Shown piece after piece: positions 1 through 10,418 of a DNA stretch of 44,159 bases. This DNA is from an uncultured Pelagibacteraceae bacterium. Lineage in GTDB: Bacteria > Pseudomonadota > Alphaproteobacteria > Pelagibacterales > AG-422-B15. The DNA is taken from contig CACANZ010000004.1 of assembly GCA_902533965.1 (NCBI GenBank), forward strand, positions 1 through 44,159, read 5' to 3'. Each line of letters opens with the position of its first letter. Position 1 is the stretch's first letter. The position numbers were made by a program, and so were the translations under genes. The notes beneath the pieces are model-generated. The model was not told the DNA's origin and searched no databases. It worked only from the letters and a program-made list of their open reading frames with translations.

Positions 1-801
1 TTATTCTTATACGGTTCGTATAGAATTAATAATAATCAAACAATCTATTCAGAAAATGAATTAAGAATAATACATACATATTTTAATCAAAAAGATAAAT
101 GGACGAAGAAATCAATTGAAAATACTGCAACACTGGGGTCATCTAACTTAATTACAGTTTTCCCTGAAACTTCATTGGGACTTGACTCAAGTAGACCAGA
201 AAACTGGTTAGTTGGGTATATTAGAAGAGATCAAAATAAATTTTATAATTCAATTAATTATAAAGGGTTTACTTACGACAAAAAAATTCTTGTACCTTTT
301 GGAGAGTATTTTCCATTATCAAGTCTGTTAAATATTTTATTTAGTGAAAATAAGTTTTTTGAAAACGAATTGACTAAAGGAAGTAGTGACCAGGTATTTA
401 AGACTAATATATTACCACTTATTTGTTATGAAGTTATTTTTCCAAATTTCGTTCGTAATAGCATTTCAACTAACACTAATTTATTAGTAAATATCAGTAA
501 TGACGGGTGGTTTGGAAACTTTAGTGGACCTCGACAACATTTCACGCACGCTCTCTTTAGATCAATTGAACTTGGAATACCTCTAGTTAGATCTTCTAAC
601 AAAGGTTTTTCAGGCTTAATAAGCCCAATTGGAGAAATTTTAAATGTCACAAATATCGGTAAAACTACTTATTTAGATGTGAAAATCCCTAAGAAATTGG
701 AGACAACTGTGTATAGAGAATATGGAAATCTCTTAGCATATTTTTTAATAGTTTTATTTTTTATAATTGGCTATGCTATGCGCTTTAAACAAAATAGTTA
801 A
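1..801 (+). CDS. lnt: Apolipoprotein N-acyltransferase, C-terminal part (5' end outside window)
   Basis: Lnt adds the third acyl chain to lipoproteins at the periplasmic face of the inner membrane. The reading frame is open from base 1, so the N-terminal membrane helices lie outside the window and 266 residues are visible. They cover the nitrilase-like domain: FPE at visible residues 54-56 (catalytic Glu), a Lys at about 94 just before LVPFGEY, and ICYE with Cys at about 142. These form the Glu-Lys-Cys triad, followed by the typical NISNDGWFG segment. A hydrophobic helix near the C-terminus ([17 protein letters not shown]) fits the final membrane span of the family. An internal TTG at 175 is not the start because the catalytic Glu lies upstream of it. 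metK follows after 5 bases. In many alphaproteobacteria an HTH regulator gene sits between lnt and metK; here it is missing. Confidence 0.93.
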   Translation, partial: LFLYGSYRINNNQTIYSENELRIIHTYFNQKDKWTKKSIENTATLGSSNLITVFPETSLGLDSSRPENWLVGYIRRDQNKFYNSINYKGFTYDKKILVPFGEYFPLSSLLNILFSENKFFENELTKGSSDQVFKTNILPLICYEVIFPNFVRNSISTNTNLLVNISNDGWFGNFSGPRQHFTHALFRSIELGIPLVRSSNKGFSGLISPIGEILNVTNIGKTTYLDVKIPKKLETTVYREYGNLLAYFLIVLFFIIGYAMRFKQNS

Positions 802-806
802 AACGT

Positions 807-1964
807 ATGAGTAACAAGTATCTTTTTACAAGTGAGTCAGTTTCGGAAGGTCACCCAGATAAGGTATGTGATATAATTTCAGATTCTGTAGTTGATGATT
901 TTCTCTCTCAGGAAAATCCTGAAAATTCCAGGGTAGCAATGGAAACGCTAGTAACAACAAATAAAGTTGTGATGGCAGGAGAAGTAAGAGGTCCAGAAAA
1001 CTATAAGTGTGATTACGAGACGCTTGCAAGAAATGCAGTGAAAGAGATTGGATATGAACAAGAAGGTTTTCACTGGGAAAAGTTTTCTTTTGACTGTTCA
1101 GGTGTACATAGTCAATCTGCAGATATAGCTATGGGAGTTGATGCATCAGGAAATAAAGATCAAGGTGCGGGAGATCAAGGAATCATGTTTGGTTATGCTT
1201 GCAAAGAAACACCGTCATTAATGCCTGCACCAATATACTACTCACATAAAGTTTTAGAAGAAATGGCGCTTAAAAGAAAGAAAGGCGAAACATCAGGAAT
1301 ACAACCCGACTCTAAAAGTCAAGTTACGCTTCAATATAATAATGGCTCACCAGAAAAATGTACTAAAATAGTAGTTTCTACGCAGCATGATGAAAATCTT
1401 GATCAACAAGGAGTGAGTGAAATTATTATTCCTATAATAAAAAATATTATGCCTGAAGAGTGGATTAGTGATGAAACTGAAATATTAATTAATCCTACTG
1501 GAAAGTTTGTAATAGGTGGTCCTGATGGAGATACAGGACTGACAGGAAGAAAAATAATAGTTGATACTTACGGAGGAGCGGCCCCACATGGTGGAGGTGC
1601 ATTTTCAGGAAAAGATCCTACTAAGGTTGATAGATCAGCAGCATATATCACAAGATATATTGCTAAAAATGTTGTTGCATCTGGGATTGCAGATAAATGT
1701 ACTCTTCAACTTGCGTATGCGATTGGCGTTTCAGACCCGCTTTCAATCTATGTAGACACACATGGAACTTCTCAGATGTCAGATGAAGATCTAATAAAAA
1801 AAATTACATCTAACATCGATCTTACTCCTAGAGGTATTAGGGATCACCTTAATTTACATAAACCGATTTATAAAAAGAGTGCAGCATATGGTCATTTTGG
1901 AAGAGAAGCAGAGAGTGATGGATCATTTTCTTGGGAAAACATTGACCTAGCAAAAAAACTTTAG
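807..1964 (+). CDS. metK: S-adenosylmethionine synthetase
   Basis: MetK makes S-adenosylmethionine from methionine and ATP in the cytoplasm, supplying methyl groups to enzymes such as TrmB, encoded next. The product is 385 residues, the normal family length. It carries the N-terminal [11 protein letters not shown] segment (residues 9-19, ATP and metal binding), the [12 protein letters not shown] methionine/ATP signature near residue 120, and the glycine-rich [19 protein letters not shown] signature near residue 265. The ATG at 807 directly gives the conserved [20 protein letters not shown] N-terminus. It lies 5 bases after lnt and 8 bases before trmB, so the three are probably co-transcribed. 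No SAM-responsive leader RNA can fit in the 5-base gap. There is no strong Shine-Dalgarno sequence, as with many genes in this window. Confidence 0.98.
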   Translation: MSNKYLFTSESVSEGHPDKVCDIISDSVVDDFLSQENPENSRVAMETLVTTNKVVMAGEVRGPENYKCDYETLARNAVKEIGYEQEGFHWEKFSFDCSGVHSQSADIAMGVDASGNKDQGAGDQGIMFGYACKETPSLMPAPIYYSHKVLEEMALKRKKGETSGIQPDSKSQVTLQYNNGSPEKCTKIVVSTQHDENLDQQGVSEIIIPIIKNIMPEEWISDETEILINPTGKFVIGGPDGDTGLTGRKIIVDTYGGAAPHGGGAFSGKDPTKVDRSAAYITRYIAKNVVASGIADKCTLQLAYAIGVSDPLSIYVDTHGTSQMSDEDLIKKITSNIDLTPRGIRDHLNLHKPIYKKSAAYGHFGREAESDGSFSWENIDLAKKL

Positions 1965-1972
1965 AAAAATTC

Positions 1973-2677
1973 TTGTTTTTATTGAAAAACAAATATCCTA
2001 AGTATTATTCCTTTCAAGGAAGAAAAATATCCAAAAAAGTTTCTTTACCTAAAAAAAAATTGATAAATAAGTTTTATAATGATTTTTCTTTCGATCAGGA
2101 TGTTATCAAATGTCTCAACAACGATAAAATAAATAGAAAAATAGATATACCCGATCGTTATGACATAACCAATATTGAAATTGGTTTTGGAAATGGAGAG
2201 TTTTTGATTAAAAATGCAATTTCTAAACCAAATGAATTATTCATAGGTGTCGAAGTTTATTTAAATGGTATTGCAAAAGTTCTTGAATCAATTTTAGATT
2301 TTGGTTTAAAAAATATAATGTTAAGCAATTTAAATAGTTTTTATTTTTTAGAAGCAATGCCACATAAATCCATTGATAAAATTTTTCTTATTAACCCCGA
2401 TCCTTGGATAAAGAAAAGACATCATAAAAGAAGATTAATGTCTTATGAAATTTTATGTCTTTTAAATAAAATAACAAAATCTAAAAATTCAATATATATG
2501 ACTACTGATTCTTCAGATTATCTGAGGGACACAGTAAGTCTCTTAAATGAATATAAAGATAGTTTTGGGACATTTAGTTCATCCATACTTAAAAAAAACG
2601 ATGAATTATATGGAATCTCAAAATATCAGAGAAAAGCAATAGAAAACGGGGGTAAAATCTATTTGTTAATTCTGTGA
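1973..2677 (+). CDS. trmB: tRNA (guanine-N7-)-methyltransferase
   Basis: TrmB methylates guanine 46 in the tRNA variable loop using S-adenosylmethionine. The 234-residue product has a class I methyltransferase glycine loop (IEIGFGNGEFL, about residues 68-78) followed by the conserved acidic GVEVY strand end. It also has the family hallmark NPDPWIKKRHHKRR (about 141-154), which matches the PDPWPKKRHHKRR signature. The C-terminal part contains the conserved TTDSSDY segment. The start is uncertain: TTG at 1973 is the first start-like codon after the metK stop and no in-frame ATG precedes the conserved core; a second TTG lies at 1982. The lysine-rich N-terminus is divergent. The gene follows metK in the common alphaproteobacterial order metK-trmB-rimP-nusA, but rimP does not follow here. 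Confidence 0.94.
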   Translation: MFLLKNKYPKYYSFQGRKISKKVSLPKKKLINKFYNDFSFDQDVIKCLNNDKINRKIDIPDRYDITNIEIGFGNGEFLIKNAISKPNELFIGVEVYLNGIAKVLESILDFGLKNIMLSNLNSFYFLEAMPHKSIDKIFLINPDPWIKKRHHKRRLMSYEILCLLNKITKSKNSIYMTTDSSDYLRDTVSLLNEYKDSFGTFSSSILKKNDELYGISKYQRKAIENGGKIYLLIL

Positions 2678-2697
2678 AATTACTAAATTTTACTTAC

Positions 2698-2726
2698 TTG
2701 ATTTATTAATGCTACAGGTGTATAGA
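2698..2726 (+). promoter_or_regulatory. Predicted sigma-70 promoter for the nusA operon
   Basis: A TTGATT hexamer (2698-2703) is separated by exactly 17 bases from TATAGA (2721-2726). This is a good match to vegetative -35 and -10 elements, in the 119-base gap between trmB and nusA. Initiation about 7 bases downstream would give a leader of roughly 60 bases containing the hairpin at 2755-2780. In such AT-rich DNA chance matches are common, so this is a prediction from spacing and position only. Confidence 0.5.
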
Positions 2727-2754
2727 CATACGAAAATATTGCTAATTCAAACAA

Positions 2755-2780
2755 AAGTGGGTTAAGCCCGCTTTTTTTTT
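2755..2780 (+). terminator. Terminator-like hairpin just upstream of nusA (terminator or attenuator)
   Basis: AAGTGGG (2755-2761) pairs with CCCGCTT (2767-2773), with one G-T wobble and a 5-base loop. The 3' side runs into nine T residues (2772-2780), a classic intrinsic terminator. It ends only 16 bases before the nusA start codon, leaving no room for a promoter downstream. It must therefore be read through for nusA to be expressed, or act as an attenuator in the nusA leader as well as an end point for metK-trmB transcripts. Confidence 0.75.
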
Positions 2781-2796
2781 ACGCTGAAGGATACAT

Positions 2797-4332
2797 ATGG
2801 TTAGTGCAAATAAAATTGAAATTCTGCGAATTGCTGAAGCTGTTTCTCAAGAAAAAATGATTGATAAATCTATTGTTATAGCGGCTTTAGAAGAGGCAAT
2901 TGCTAAAGCAGCCAAGAGTAATTATGGCGAAGAAAATGAAGTAATAGTAGAAATTAATCAAGACAACGGAGATATTTCTATATCAAGAAAAATGCTTGTT
3001 GTTGATGATGTTAAAAATAAATTTCTTGAAATTACTCTTAAGGCAGCAAAAAAAATAAATGGAGCTGCTCAAATAGGGGATCAACTGCTTGATCCACTCC
3101 CCCCTTTAGACTTTGGAAGAATAGCAGCACAAGCTGCAAAGCAAGTAATAAATTCAAAAGTCCGTGAGGCTGAAAGAGAAAGACAATACAACGAATATAA
3201 AGACAGGGTTGGTGAAATTGTAAATGGAATTGTTAAAAGAATGGAGTTTGGAAATATTATACTAGATCTAGGTAAAGCCGAGGGTATTATTAGAAAAGAT
3301 CAAACTATTCCCAGAGAAAATCTGCGTAATGGTGACAGGGTAAGAGCATATATTTATGATGTACGTGCAGAATTAAAGGGACCACAAATATTTTTGTCCA
3401 GATCTCATCCACAATTTATGGCAAAACTATTTACCCAAGAGGTGCCAGAGATTTACGACGGAATTATTAGCATTAAAAGTGTAGCACGTGATCCTGGCAG
3501 TAGAGCTAAAATTGCAGTTTTTACAGAAGACGGCTCAATTGATCCTGTTGGAGCGTGCGTTGGAATGAGAGGCAGTCGAGTCCAGGCAGTTGTAAATGAA
3601 TTACAAGGTGAGAAAATTGATATTATAAATTGGTCGGATAATGTTGCAAATTTAGCCATCGCTTCATTGTCTCCAGCTGAAGTTTTAAAAGTTGTTCTAG
3701 ATGAAGACCAAAATAAAATTGAAGTTGTAGTATCTGAGGAGCACTTAAGTCTTGCAATAGGAAGAAGAGGTCAAAATGTTAAACTTGCAACTGAATTAAC
3801 AGGATATGAGATCGATATATTAACTGAAGATGAGGAGTCTTCAAAGCGACAAGAAGACTTTACAAATAAAACAGAAATATTTGTATCATCTTTAGATGTT
3901 GATGAAACGCTCGCGCAACTACTCGTCAGTGAAGGATTTGGAAGTGTAGAAGAAGTAATAGATACTGATAAATCAGAGTTATTATCTATTGAGGGCTTCG
4001 ATGAAGAAATTGCTACAGAATTAATAGACAGAGCAAAGAAATTTTTATCAGATAAAGATGATGAGAATCAAACAAAGATAAAGAACATGAAAGTATCTAA
4101 TGATTTAATTCAGTTTGATTTACTCTCGAAAGCAATGATAGTTAAGTTAGCTGAAAACGACATTAAGACACTTGATGACTTTGCTGGATTGACAACAGAC
4201 GATCTTATTGGCTACTTGGAAGTTAGAGGGGACAAAAATTCTAAAGTATCGGGGCTATTAGAGGAGTTTAATTTAACACGAGAAGAAGGTGATCAATTGA
4301 TCATGGAAGCAAGAAAAATATGGCTAGAATAA
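2797..4332 (+). CDS. nusA: Transcription termination/antitermination factor NusA
   Basis: NusA binds RNA polymerase and nascent RNA and modulates pausing, termination and antitermination. The 511-residue product has the N-terminal polymerase-binding domain (about 1-130), an S1 domain (about 135-200, GEIVNGIVKRMEFGNIILDLG), and two KH domains (about 230-350) including DPVGACVGMRGSRVQAVV and AIGRRGQNVKLA. Two helix-hairpin-helix/acidic repeats follow near the C-terminus, as in longer proteobacterial NusA proteins. An AAGGA ribosome-binding site lies about 6 bases before the ATG. It heads the operon nusA-infB-rbfA-truB-rpsO-pnp. The usual upstream partner rimP and the usual downstream ylxR are both absent: infB starts 21 bases after nusA. 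The promoter and hairpin just upstream suggest attenuation. Confidence 0.98.
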   Translation: MVSANKIEILRIAEAVSQEKMIDKSIVIAALEEAIAKAAKSNYGEENEVIVEINQDNGDISISRKMLVVDDVKNKFLEITLKAAKKINGAAQIGDQLLDPLPPLDFGRIAAQAAKQVINSKVREAERERQYNEYKDRVGEIVNGIVKRMEFGNIILDLGKAEGIIRKDQTIPRENLRNGDRVRAYIYDVRAELKGPQIFLSRSHPQFMAKLFTQEVPEIYDGIISIKSVARDPGSRAKIAVFTEDGSIDPVGACVGMRGSRVQAVVNELQGEKIDIINWSDNVANLAIASLSPAEVLKVVLDEDQNKIEVVVSEEHLSLAIGRRGQNVKLATELTGYEIDILTEDEESSKRQEDFTNKTEIFVSSLDVDETLAQLLVSEGFGSVEEVIDTDKSELLSIEGFDEEIATELIDRAKKFLSDKDDENQTKIKNMKVSNDLIQFDLLSKAMIVKLAENDIKTLDDFAGLTTDDLIGYLEVRGDKNSKVSGLLEEFNLTREEGDQLIMEARKIWLE

Positions 4333-4353
4333 CTTGATTTATAGGTTTTTATA

Positions 4354-6753
4354 ATGACTGATATCAAAGATACAAGAAAAAAGAAAAAGACCTTAAGTTT
4401 AAAGCTGGGCGCAAAACCTCCAATCACGCCTAAAAGAAATATTGAAGCAGGTAAAACGGTTATTGTTGAAAAAAAGAGGTATAAAAGAGGTATTAACATA
4501 GAAACTCAATCTCAAAATGTTAGTACAAATAAGCAAAATCCTCCTGAAAGAATTTCAGAAGAAAATAATCAGAAAAGTCAAAATAAATCAGGTGTCGTAC
4601 TCAAACCATTATCAAAAGATGAACAAAAAAGAATTCTAAAAGCAGACAGCAAAAAAGATAAAAAAGATGAGATAGATAAAATCAGATCTGGAAAGTCACC
4701 TAATCAGTCAGAAAAACAAGACCTTTCGTCGATTGAAAACACAAATATCAATATTAATAATTTAGATAATAGAGATTTTAAAAGAGACACTGATAAGAAA
4801 AAAAATTCAGAAAAAATTGAAACTGAAGATAAAAAGAAAACACAAAATACGTTTGGTCGAAAAAAAATTAGAGAGAGAAAAGTTACCATTGTTACAGCTT
4901 TAAGTGATATTGACGAAAGAACAAGGAGCCTTGCGGCCTATAAAAGAGCAAAACAAAAAACTAAAAAAATCCAATTAGAGCAAGAACCTGCCAAGAAAAT
5001 TATCAGAGACGTATACATACCCGAGTCCATAACGGTTAAAGAATTAGCAAATAGAATGACAGAAAAGTCAGGTGACTTAATAAAATCACTAATGAAAATG
5101 GGCATGATGGCTACAATAAATGAATCAATTGATGCTGATACAGCAGAAATTTTGGTCACAGAATTCGGTCATAACTTCAAAAGAGAAAATATAGAAGATC
5201 TTGAAAAAGACCTTATATCAAAAGATATTAAAGCTAAAAAAAATGACACCAGGTCACCAATAGTGACCATAATGGGTCATGTTGACCATGGAAAAACTTC
5301 TTTATTAGATAAGATCAGGAATTCAAATGTTGTTTCAGGGGAGAGTGGAGGCATCACTCAACATATCGGTGCATATGAAGTAATACATGATAGTAAAAAA
5401 ATTACTTTTATCGATACTCCAGGACATGCGGCTTTCACAGATATGCGTGCTAGAGGAGCTAACGTAACAGATATTGTAGTTTTAATAGTTGCTGCTGATG
5501 ACGGAGTAATGCCACAAACTAAAGAAGCGATCTCACATGCAAAGTCAGCAAAAGTGCCCATTATTGTTGCTATTAACAAATGTGACAAACCAGAGTCAAA
5601 TCCTCAAAAAATTAAAGAGCAACTTCTGTCAGAAGATTTAATAGTTGAAGATTTGTCAGGTGAGATCCAATCAGTGGAAGTATCAGCTGAAACAGGTAGC
5701 AATATTGATAAATTACTTGAGTCTATTGTTTTACAGGCTGAACTCTCAGAATTAAAAGCAAACAATGAAACTTTTGCTGAAGCAACTGTAATTGAAGCAA
5801 ACGTTGATAAAGGAAGAGGACCTCTCTGTAATATTATTGTTACAAATGGGAAATTAAAAGTAGGCGATATAGCTGTAGCTGGAAGTCAATATGGAAAAGT
5901 TAGGGCAATACTTAATGATAAAGGACAAAATCTAATAGAAGCAGTTTCATCTAAGCCTGTACAAGTACTAGGACTCAATGAGCCACCAGAGGCTGGAGAC
6001 AGTTTTGTAACAGTTGAAAGTGATGAAAAAGCAAGAGAATTGTGTGAAATTAGAAGTCGAATCAAAAAAAATAATACATTACCAAAAAAAATTAAAAATA
6101 TTGATAATGACTTAGCCTTTGGTTCCCTTGAAAATAGTAAGGAAGTACTAGAAGTTGTAATAAAAGCTGATACACGCGGTTCATCAGAGGCTATAGTTCA
6201 TCAATTAGAAAATATAAAAAGTGATAAAATAATAATTAATGTAATTCACTCTGGAGTTGGTTTTATCAATGAGAGTGATGTTGCTCTTGCATCAGCATCA
6301 AACGCATTATTATTATCATTCAACTCCTCTGCTACAAAAGAAGCTAAGGTTAAAGCAAAAGTAAACAATGTTTCAATTCAAAACTTTAATATTATTTATG
6401 AGCTTGTTGAATTTGTATCTAACTTCGCTAGCGGTAAATTAAAACCCACAATCAAAGAAAATTTTATTGGTAAAGCTGAAGTTTTACAAATCTTTAAAGT
6501 TTCAAAAATTGGTGCGATCGCTGGTTGCAGAGTAGTTGAAGGTTCAGTTAACAAAAATGCGAGAGTTAAAGTAACAAGAAATGAAAAAACAATTTACGAT
6601 GGAGATATTCTAAGTCTAAAAAGAGAAAAAAATGAGGCCAATGAGGTAAAATCTGGAACAGAATGTGGAATTAGTATAAAAGAATTCAATGATTTCGAAG
6701 TTGGTGATTTCATTGAAGTATTTAGTATAGAAGAAATAGCACAGTCATTGTGA
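4354..6753 (+). CDS. infB: Translation initiation factor IF-2
   Basis: IF-2 is the GTPase that places initiator tRNA on the ribosome. The product is 799 residues. It opens with the short basic [14 protein letters not shown] motif typical of alphaproteobacterial IF-2, then a long lysine- and glutamate-rich low-complexity linker (about 30-220) that is poorly conserved in all bacteria. An IF2-N helical domain follows (about 225-290). The GTPase domain has G1 GHVDHGKT near residue 308, the G3 motif DTPGHAAF, and G4 NKCDKP, where Cys replaces the more common Ile. Domains II-IV end with the [12 protein letters not shown] segment that contacts initiator tRNA. The last four bases overlap the rbfA start (GTGA), indicating translational coupling. 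There is no ylxR between nusA and infB. Confidence 0.98.
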   Translation: MTDIKDTRKKKKTLSLKLGAKPPITPKRNIEAGKTVIVEKKRYKRGINIETQSQNVSTNKQNPPERISEENNQKSQNKSGVVLKPLSKDEQKRILKADSKKDKKDEIDKIRSGKSPNQSEKQDLSSIENTNININNLDNRDFKRDTDKKKNSEKIETEDKKKTQNTFGRKKIRERKVTIVTALSDIDERTRSLAAYKRAKQKTKKIQLEQEPAKKIIRDVYIPESITVKELANRMTEKSGDLIKSLMKMGMMATINESIDADTAEILVTEFGHNFKRENIEDLEKDLISKDIKAKKNDTRSPIVTIMGHVDHGKTSLLDKIRNSNVVSGESGGITQHIGAYEVIHDSKKITFIDTPGHAAFTDMRARGANVTDIVVLIVAADDGVMPQTKEAISHAKSAKVPIIVAINKCDKPESNPQKIKEQLLSEDLIVEDLSGEIQSVEVSAETGSNIDKLLESIVLQAELSELKANNETFAEATVIEANVDKGRGPLCNIIVTNGKLKVGDIAVAGSQYGKVRAILNDKGQNLIEAVSSKPVQVLGLNEPPEAGDSFVTVESDEKARELCEIRSRIKKNNTLPKKIKNIDNDLAFGSLENSKEVLEVVIKADTRGSSEAIVHQLENIKSDKIIINVIHSGVGFINESDVALASASNALLLSFNSSATKEAKVKAKVNNVSIQNFNIIYELVEFVSNFASGKLKPTIKENFIGKAEVLQIFKVSKIGAIAGCRVVEGSVNKNARVKVTRNEKTIYDGDILSLKREKNEANEVKSGTECGISIKEFNDFEVGDFIEVFSIEEIAQSL

Positions 6754-7145
6754 TCTTAAAAAGAAAAACTGAAAAGACTAGTAGATCATATAAAGTTTCT
6801 GAAATAATCAGAAAAGCTATCAGCGAAGTTTTGGTGAGAAATGAATTGCCACTCGATAAGCCATTTGAGTTTCCGATTAATGTAGTTAAAGTTGAAATGA
6901 ATTCTGATTTAAAAATTGCCTATGTCTATGTTGTCGCTCATGAAAAAATTGAAAAGACTGAAATTATGTTAAAACTAAATTCCTGTAAGCAATATCTCTC
7001 AAGAGAAGTGACAAGCTTAATAAATTTGAAATTTTCTCCTAAAATTGTTTTCAGAAATGACAAAAGTATTGATGAGATAACTAATATAGATAAATTACTT
7101 AGATCTGATAAAGTTCTTAATGATTTAAAAAAAATTAAATCATGA
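6750..7145 (+). CDS. rbfA: Ribosome-binding factor A
   Basis: RbfA is a small KH-like protein that binds the 30S subunit during maturation of 16S rRNA. The 131-residue product fits the family in length and layout: an N-terminal SRSYKVSEIIRKAISEVL helix, a central strand region (VVKVEMNSDLKIAYVYV) and a C-terminal segment with LKFSPKIVFRNDKSID, equivalent to the conserved PxLxFxxDxS motif. The start is GTG at 6750, overlapping the infB stop codon as GTGA; no better start lies nearby. The end overlaps truB by four bases (ATGA). The continuous overlaps from infB to truB imply one coupled translation unit. Position between infB and truB is the standard bacterial arrangement. Confidence 0.95.
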   Translation: MILKRKTEKTSRSYKVSEIIRKAISEVLVRNELPLDKPFEFPINVVKVEMNSDLKIAYVYVVAHEKIEKTEIMLKLNSCKQYLSREVTSLINLKFSPKIVFRNDKSIDEITNIDKLLRSDKVLNDLKKIKS

Positions 7146-8014
7146 ACGGTTGGATATTTATAGACAAACCAAAAAATACTACATCATTTAATGTAATTAA
7201 AAGGCTTAAAAAAGTTTTAAATATTAAAAAAATCGGTCACACAGGTACTTTAGACCCTTTTGCGACAGGAATACTTGCAATTGCTTTAGGTGAAGCAACA
7301 AAAAGTATTCATTATCTCAATCAAAATAAAGTCTATAAATTTAATGTAGTTTTCGGGGAGCTGAAAGATACCGACGACATTACTGGAAAGACAATTAAAA
7401 GATCAAATATTTTGCCCACATTAGCTGAAATAGATCAATGTATTGAAAAGTTTATTGGAAAACTCAGACAAACACCCCCACAATTCTCTGCAGTAAAAGT
7501 TAATGGTAAAAGAGCTTATAAACTTGCGAGAAATAATCAAAAATTTGAACTCAAAGCCAAAGATGTATTTATAAAAAGTTTAGAATGTTTAGGCGCTAAA
7601 GATAAAAATGAGTATTCTTTCATAATGGAATGTTCCACTGGTACTTATGTGCGATCAATAGCTAGAGATTTAGGAAAAATGCTTGGGTCATATGCCTATG
7701 TTTCTGAGTTAAGAAGAGTAAAAATAGGTAAAATTGAGGAAAAAGACATTATTTTACTAGATAAATTTGAAGAATTAGTACATATTGGCGATCATTTTGA
7801 ACTAATGCATTCAATTAGAGACGTACTGGACGACATCCCAGCAGTATTGATCGATCAAGAATTAAGTCGTAAATTTCGAAATGGTCTTAGCTTTGAGTAT
7901 TTTGATAAAAAATCTGACTATGATTATTTATTAATTGAAACAAATACAAAAGTTATTGGTATAGGTAAAGCTATTGAAGGTAAAATAAAGCCTGTGAGGG
8001 TTTTTAATTTATAA
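7142..8014 (+). CDS. truB: tRNA pseudouridine(55) synthase
   Basis: TruB converts uridine 55 in the T-loop of tRNA to pseudouridine. The 290-residue product begins with the conserved [14 protein letters not shown] segment. It contains the catalytic Asp in [14 protein letters not shown] (about residues 33-46), the [18 protein letters not shown] motif, and [15 protein letters not shown] in the second half, all hallmarks of the family. A short PUA-like C-terminal region is present (residues about 235-290). The ATG start overlaps the rbfA stop (ATGA). rpsO follows after a short gap containing a good ribosome-binding site. The order rbfA-truB-rpsO-pnp is widely conserved. Confidence 0.97.
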   Translation: MNGWIFIDKPKNTTSFNVIKRLKKVLNIKKIGHTGTLDPFATGILAIALGEATKSIHYLNQNKVYKFNVVFGELKDTDDITGKTIKRSNILPTLAEIDQCIEKFIGKLRQTPPQFSAVKVNGKRAYKLARNNQKFELKAKDVFIKSLECLGAKDKNEYSFIMECSTGTYVRSIARDLGKMLGSYAYVSELRRVKIGKIEEKDIILLDKFEELVHIGDHFELMHSIRDVLDDIPAVLIDQELSRKFRNGLSFEYFDKKSDYDYLLIETNTKVIGIGKAIEGKIKPVRVFNL

Positions 8015-8025
8015 GAGGAACAGTG

Positions 8026-8295
8026 ATGTCGATAAATAGAGAGAATAAGACCAAGATAATTGATGAATATGCGAGATCCGAAAAAGATACAGGATCTCCA
8101 GAGGTACAAATAGCTATTCTTAGTGAGAGAATATCTAATTTAACTGAACATTTTCAGTCACATAAAAAAGATAATCATTCAAGAACTGGTCTTATGAGAC
8201 TCATAAATCAAAGACGGAGCTTGTTAGCATACTTAAAAAAAAGCAATAAGGAATCTTACGAGAAATTAATAGAAAAGCTCGGTATTAGAAAATAA
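8026..8295 (+). CDS. rpsO: 30S ribosomal protein S15
   Basis: S15 binds the central domain of 16S rRNA early in 30S assembly. The 89-residue product (from ATG 8026) is the standard length and carries the family motifs [15 protein letters not shown], the [14 protein letters not shown]-contact loop, and the [14 protein letters not shown] helix. A GTG at 8023 would add one extra Met, but the AGAGGAA ribosome-binding site at about 8014-8020 is spaced correctly for ATG 8026 and too close to 8023. In other bacteria S15 represses its own mRNA through a leader structure; the gap here is too short to judge. pnp follows after 38 bases, the classical rpsO-pnp pair. Confidence 0.97.
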   Translation: MSINRENKTKIIDEYARSEKDTGSPEVQIAILSERISNLTEHFQSHKKDNHSRTGLMRLINQRRSLLAYLKKSNKESYEKLIEKLGIRK

Positions 8296-8333
8296 AGCAA
8301 TGATAAATAAAAATTTTAGAGGAATGAAAGAAT

Positions 8334-10403
8334 ATGGAAAAAGCTATTTCAAGAGAAATGAATTGGGGAAACCAAGTATTAAAAATAGAAACAGGAAAAG
8401 TAGCAAAACAGGCAACTGCTTCAACTATAGTTAGTTATGGAGACACAGTTGTTATGGCTAATGTCGTAGCTGCTAAAACTGCAAAACCCGACATTGATTT
8501 TTTTCCATTAACTGTCAGTTATCAAGAAAAATTTTATGCTGCAGGTAAAATTCCAGGGGGTTTTTTTAAACGTGAAGGTAGACCTACTGAGTTTGAAACA
8601 CTTACTTCAAGACTAATTGATAGGCCTATAAGACCATTATTTCCTGAGGGATTTAAAAACGAAACTCAAGTTATCTTAACTGTATTATCGCACGATACAG
8701 AAACAAACCCTGACATAGTTGCAATGATAGCAGCTTCTAGTGCCTTGACATTATCTGGAATACCATTCATGGGACCAATTGGTGGATGTAGAGTTGGTTA
8801 TGATGGAAAAGATTACACTTTAAATCCAAAAATTAATGAAGAAACTCAATTAGATCTTGTAGTATCTGGAACTCAAGATGCTGTCCTGATGGTAGAGTCT
8901 GAAGCTAAAGAACTTTCTGAGGAAATTATGTTGGGTGCAGTCAAATTTGGACACGAGTCAATGCAAGAAGTCATAAAAATCATTATTAATCTTGCTGAGG
9001 AGTGTGCTAGAGATCCATGGGAATTTGAATATACTGTTAATGATGAGTTGATTAATGAGCTCAAAAGTGAATTCGAAGATCACATCAAAAAAAGCTATTC
9101 AATTGTTGATAAAATGGAAAGACAAAACTCATTAAGTGAGATTAAGTCTGCTGTAGAAGAAAAATATGCTGACATTGAAGATAAAAATATTAATGAAGTA
9201 ATGTCATATTTCAAAAAAATTGAAAAAGATGTGGTCAGATCTCAAATTTTGAATGACAAATCTAGAATTGACGGGCGTAAGCTTGATGAAGTAAGAGATA
9301 TTTCTTCAGAAGTCTCATGGTTGCCCAGAACACATGGATCGTCTTTGTTTACTAGAGGTGAAACACAGGCAATAGTTGTTGCAACGCTAGGATTTGGAGA
9401 AGATGAGCAAAGAATTGAGGCACTTCAAGGTTCTTATAAAGAAAATTTCATGCTTCATTATAATTTTCCTCCATATTCAGTTGGTGAGGTTGGAAGAATG
9501 GGTTCAGCAGGTAGAAGAGAAATTGGTCATGGTAAATTAGCTTGGAGAGCCCTTAAAGCAGTATTGCCTAATAAAGAGGATTTTGATTATACAATCCGCT
9601 TAGTATCAGATATTACTGAATCAAATGGTTCATCATCGATGGCGACTGTTTGTGGATCTTCACTTGCCCTGATGGATGCTGGAGTTCCCATCAAAAATTC
9701 AGTTTCAGGTATCGCAATGGGATTAATTAAAGAGGGCGATGATTTTGCTGTATTATCTGATATTCTGGGTGATGAAGATCATTTAGGTGATATGGATTTT
9801 AAAGTAGCAGGTACCAAAGACGGTGTTACCTCATTGCAGATGGATATTAAAATCACCGGAATAACATATGAGATTATGGAAAAAGCTCTCGACCAAGCTA
9901 AAGGTGGAAGAGAATACATCTTAAATGAAATGAATAAAGCGTTAGACTCTCCAAGAACTGAGCTTGGACCTTACACACCAAGAGTTGAAATGATGAAAGT
10001 CAAAAGAGATAATATTGGTGAAATCATTGGAAAAGGTGGCGCAACCATAAAAGATATAATTGAAAAATCTGGAGCAAGAATCGATATTAGTGATAGTGGA
10101 AATGTAAAAATAGCCGGAACCAACAATGAATCAATTCAAGCCGCAATTGAATTAATAAACTCAATTATTGAAGAACCAGAAGTTGGTCAGGTTTATGAGG
10201 GTAAGGTTGTTAAAATTATGGAATTTGGCGCATTTGTTAATTTCTTTGGTAAAAGGGACGGGCTTGTTCATATTTCACAACTATCTGAAGAGAGAGTTGA
10301 GAAAGTTACTGACGTTGTAAGTGAAGGTGATATAGTGAAAGTCAAAGTAATCGGTTTTGATAAAGGCAAGGTTAAATTATCAATAAAAGATGCTGAAATC
10401 TAA
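8334..10403 (+). CDS. pnp: Polyribonucleotide nucleotidyltransferase (PNPase)
   Basis: PNPase degrades RNA from the 3' end by phosphorolysis, usually as a trimer within an RNA degradosome. The 689-residue product has the first RNase PH-like domain (including the [21 protein letters not shown] and [11 protein letters not shown] segments), a helical linker, and the second RNase PH-like domain with the phosphate-binding [12 protein letters not shown] and the catalytic [19 protein letters not shown] segment. A KH domain ([14 protein letters not shown]) and a C-terminal S1 domain ([17 protein letters not shown]) follow. The protein stops soon after S1 and so lacks the longer tail seen in some relatives. 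It ends the nusA-to-pnp group; purF begins only 15 bases later with no terminator visible between them. Confidence 0.98.
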   Translation: MEKAISREMNWGNQVLKIETGKVAKQATASTIVSYGDTVVMANVVAAKTAKPDIDFFPLTVSYQEKFYAAGKIPGGFFKREGRPTEFETLTSRLIDRPIRPLFPEGFKNETQVILTVLSHDTETNPDIVAMIAASSALTLSGIPFMGPIGGCRVGYDGKDYTLNPKINEETQLDLVVSGTQDAVLMVESEAKELSEEIMLGAVKFGHESMQEVIKIIINLAEECARDPWEFEYTVNDELINELKSEFEDHIKKSYSIVDKMERQNSLSEIKSAVEEKYADIEDKNINEVMSYFKKIEKDVVRSQILNDKSRIDGRKLDEVRDISSEVSWLPRTHGSSLFTRGETQAIVVATLGFGEDEQRIEALQGSYKENFMLHYNFPPYSVGEVGRMGSAGRREIGHGKLAWRALKAVLPNKEDFDYTIRLVSDITESNGSSSMATVCGSSLALMDAGVPIKNSVSGIAMGLIKEGDDFAVLSDILGDEDHLGDMDFKVAGTKDGVTSLQMDIKITGITYEIMEKALDQAKGGREYILNEMNKALDSPRTELGPYTPRVEMMKVKRDNIGEIIGKGGATIKDIIEKSGARIDISDSGNVKIAGTNNESIQAAIELINSIIEEPEVGQVYEGKVVKIMEFGAFVNFFGKRDGLVHISQLSEERVEKVTDVVSEGDIVKVKVIGFDKGKVKLSIKDAEI

Positions 10404-10418
10404 ACAAAGGTTTCATTA

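Noticed and set aside
802..806. SAM-responsive riboswitch upstream of metK
   Set aside because: Only 5 bases separate lnt from metK, so no leader structure can exist there.
826..1029. Minus-strand open frame opposite metK
   Set aside because: It lies wholly inside a clear metK coding region, has repetitive Leu/Ser composition and no family features; it is a shadow of the real gene.
2678..2796. A degraded rimP between trmB and nusA
   Set aside because: No frame in the 119 bases resembles RimP; the stretch is better explained by a promoter and a hairpin.
4480..5010. Lysine/glutamate-rich low-complexity region as a sign of frameshift or foreign DNA
   Set aside because: It is the normal variable linker of IF-2; the frame is continuous into the GTPase domain.
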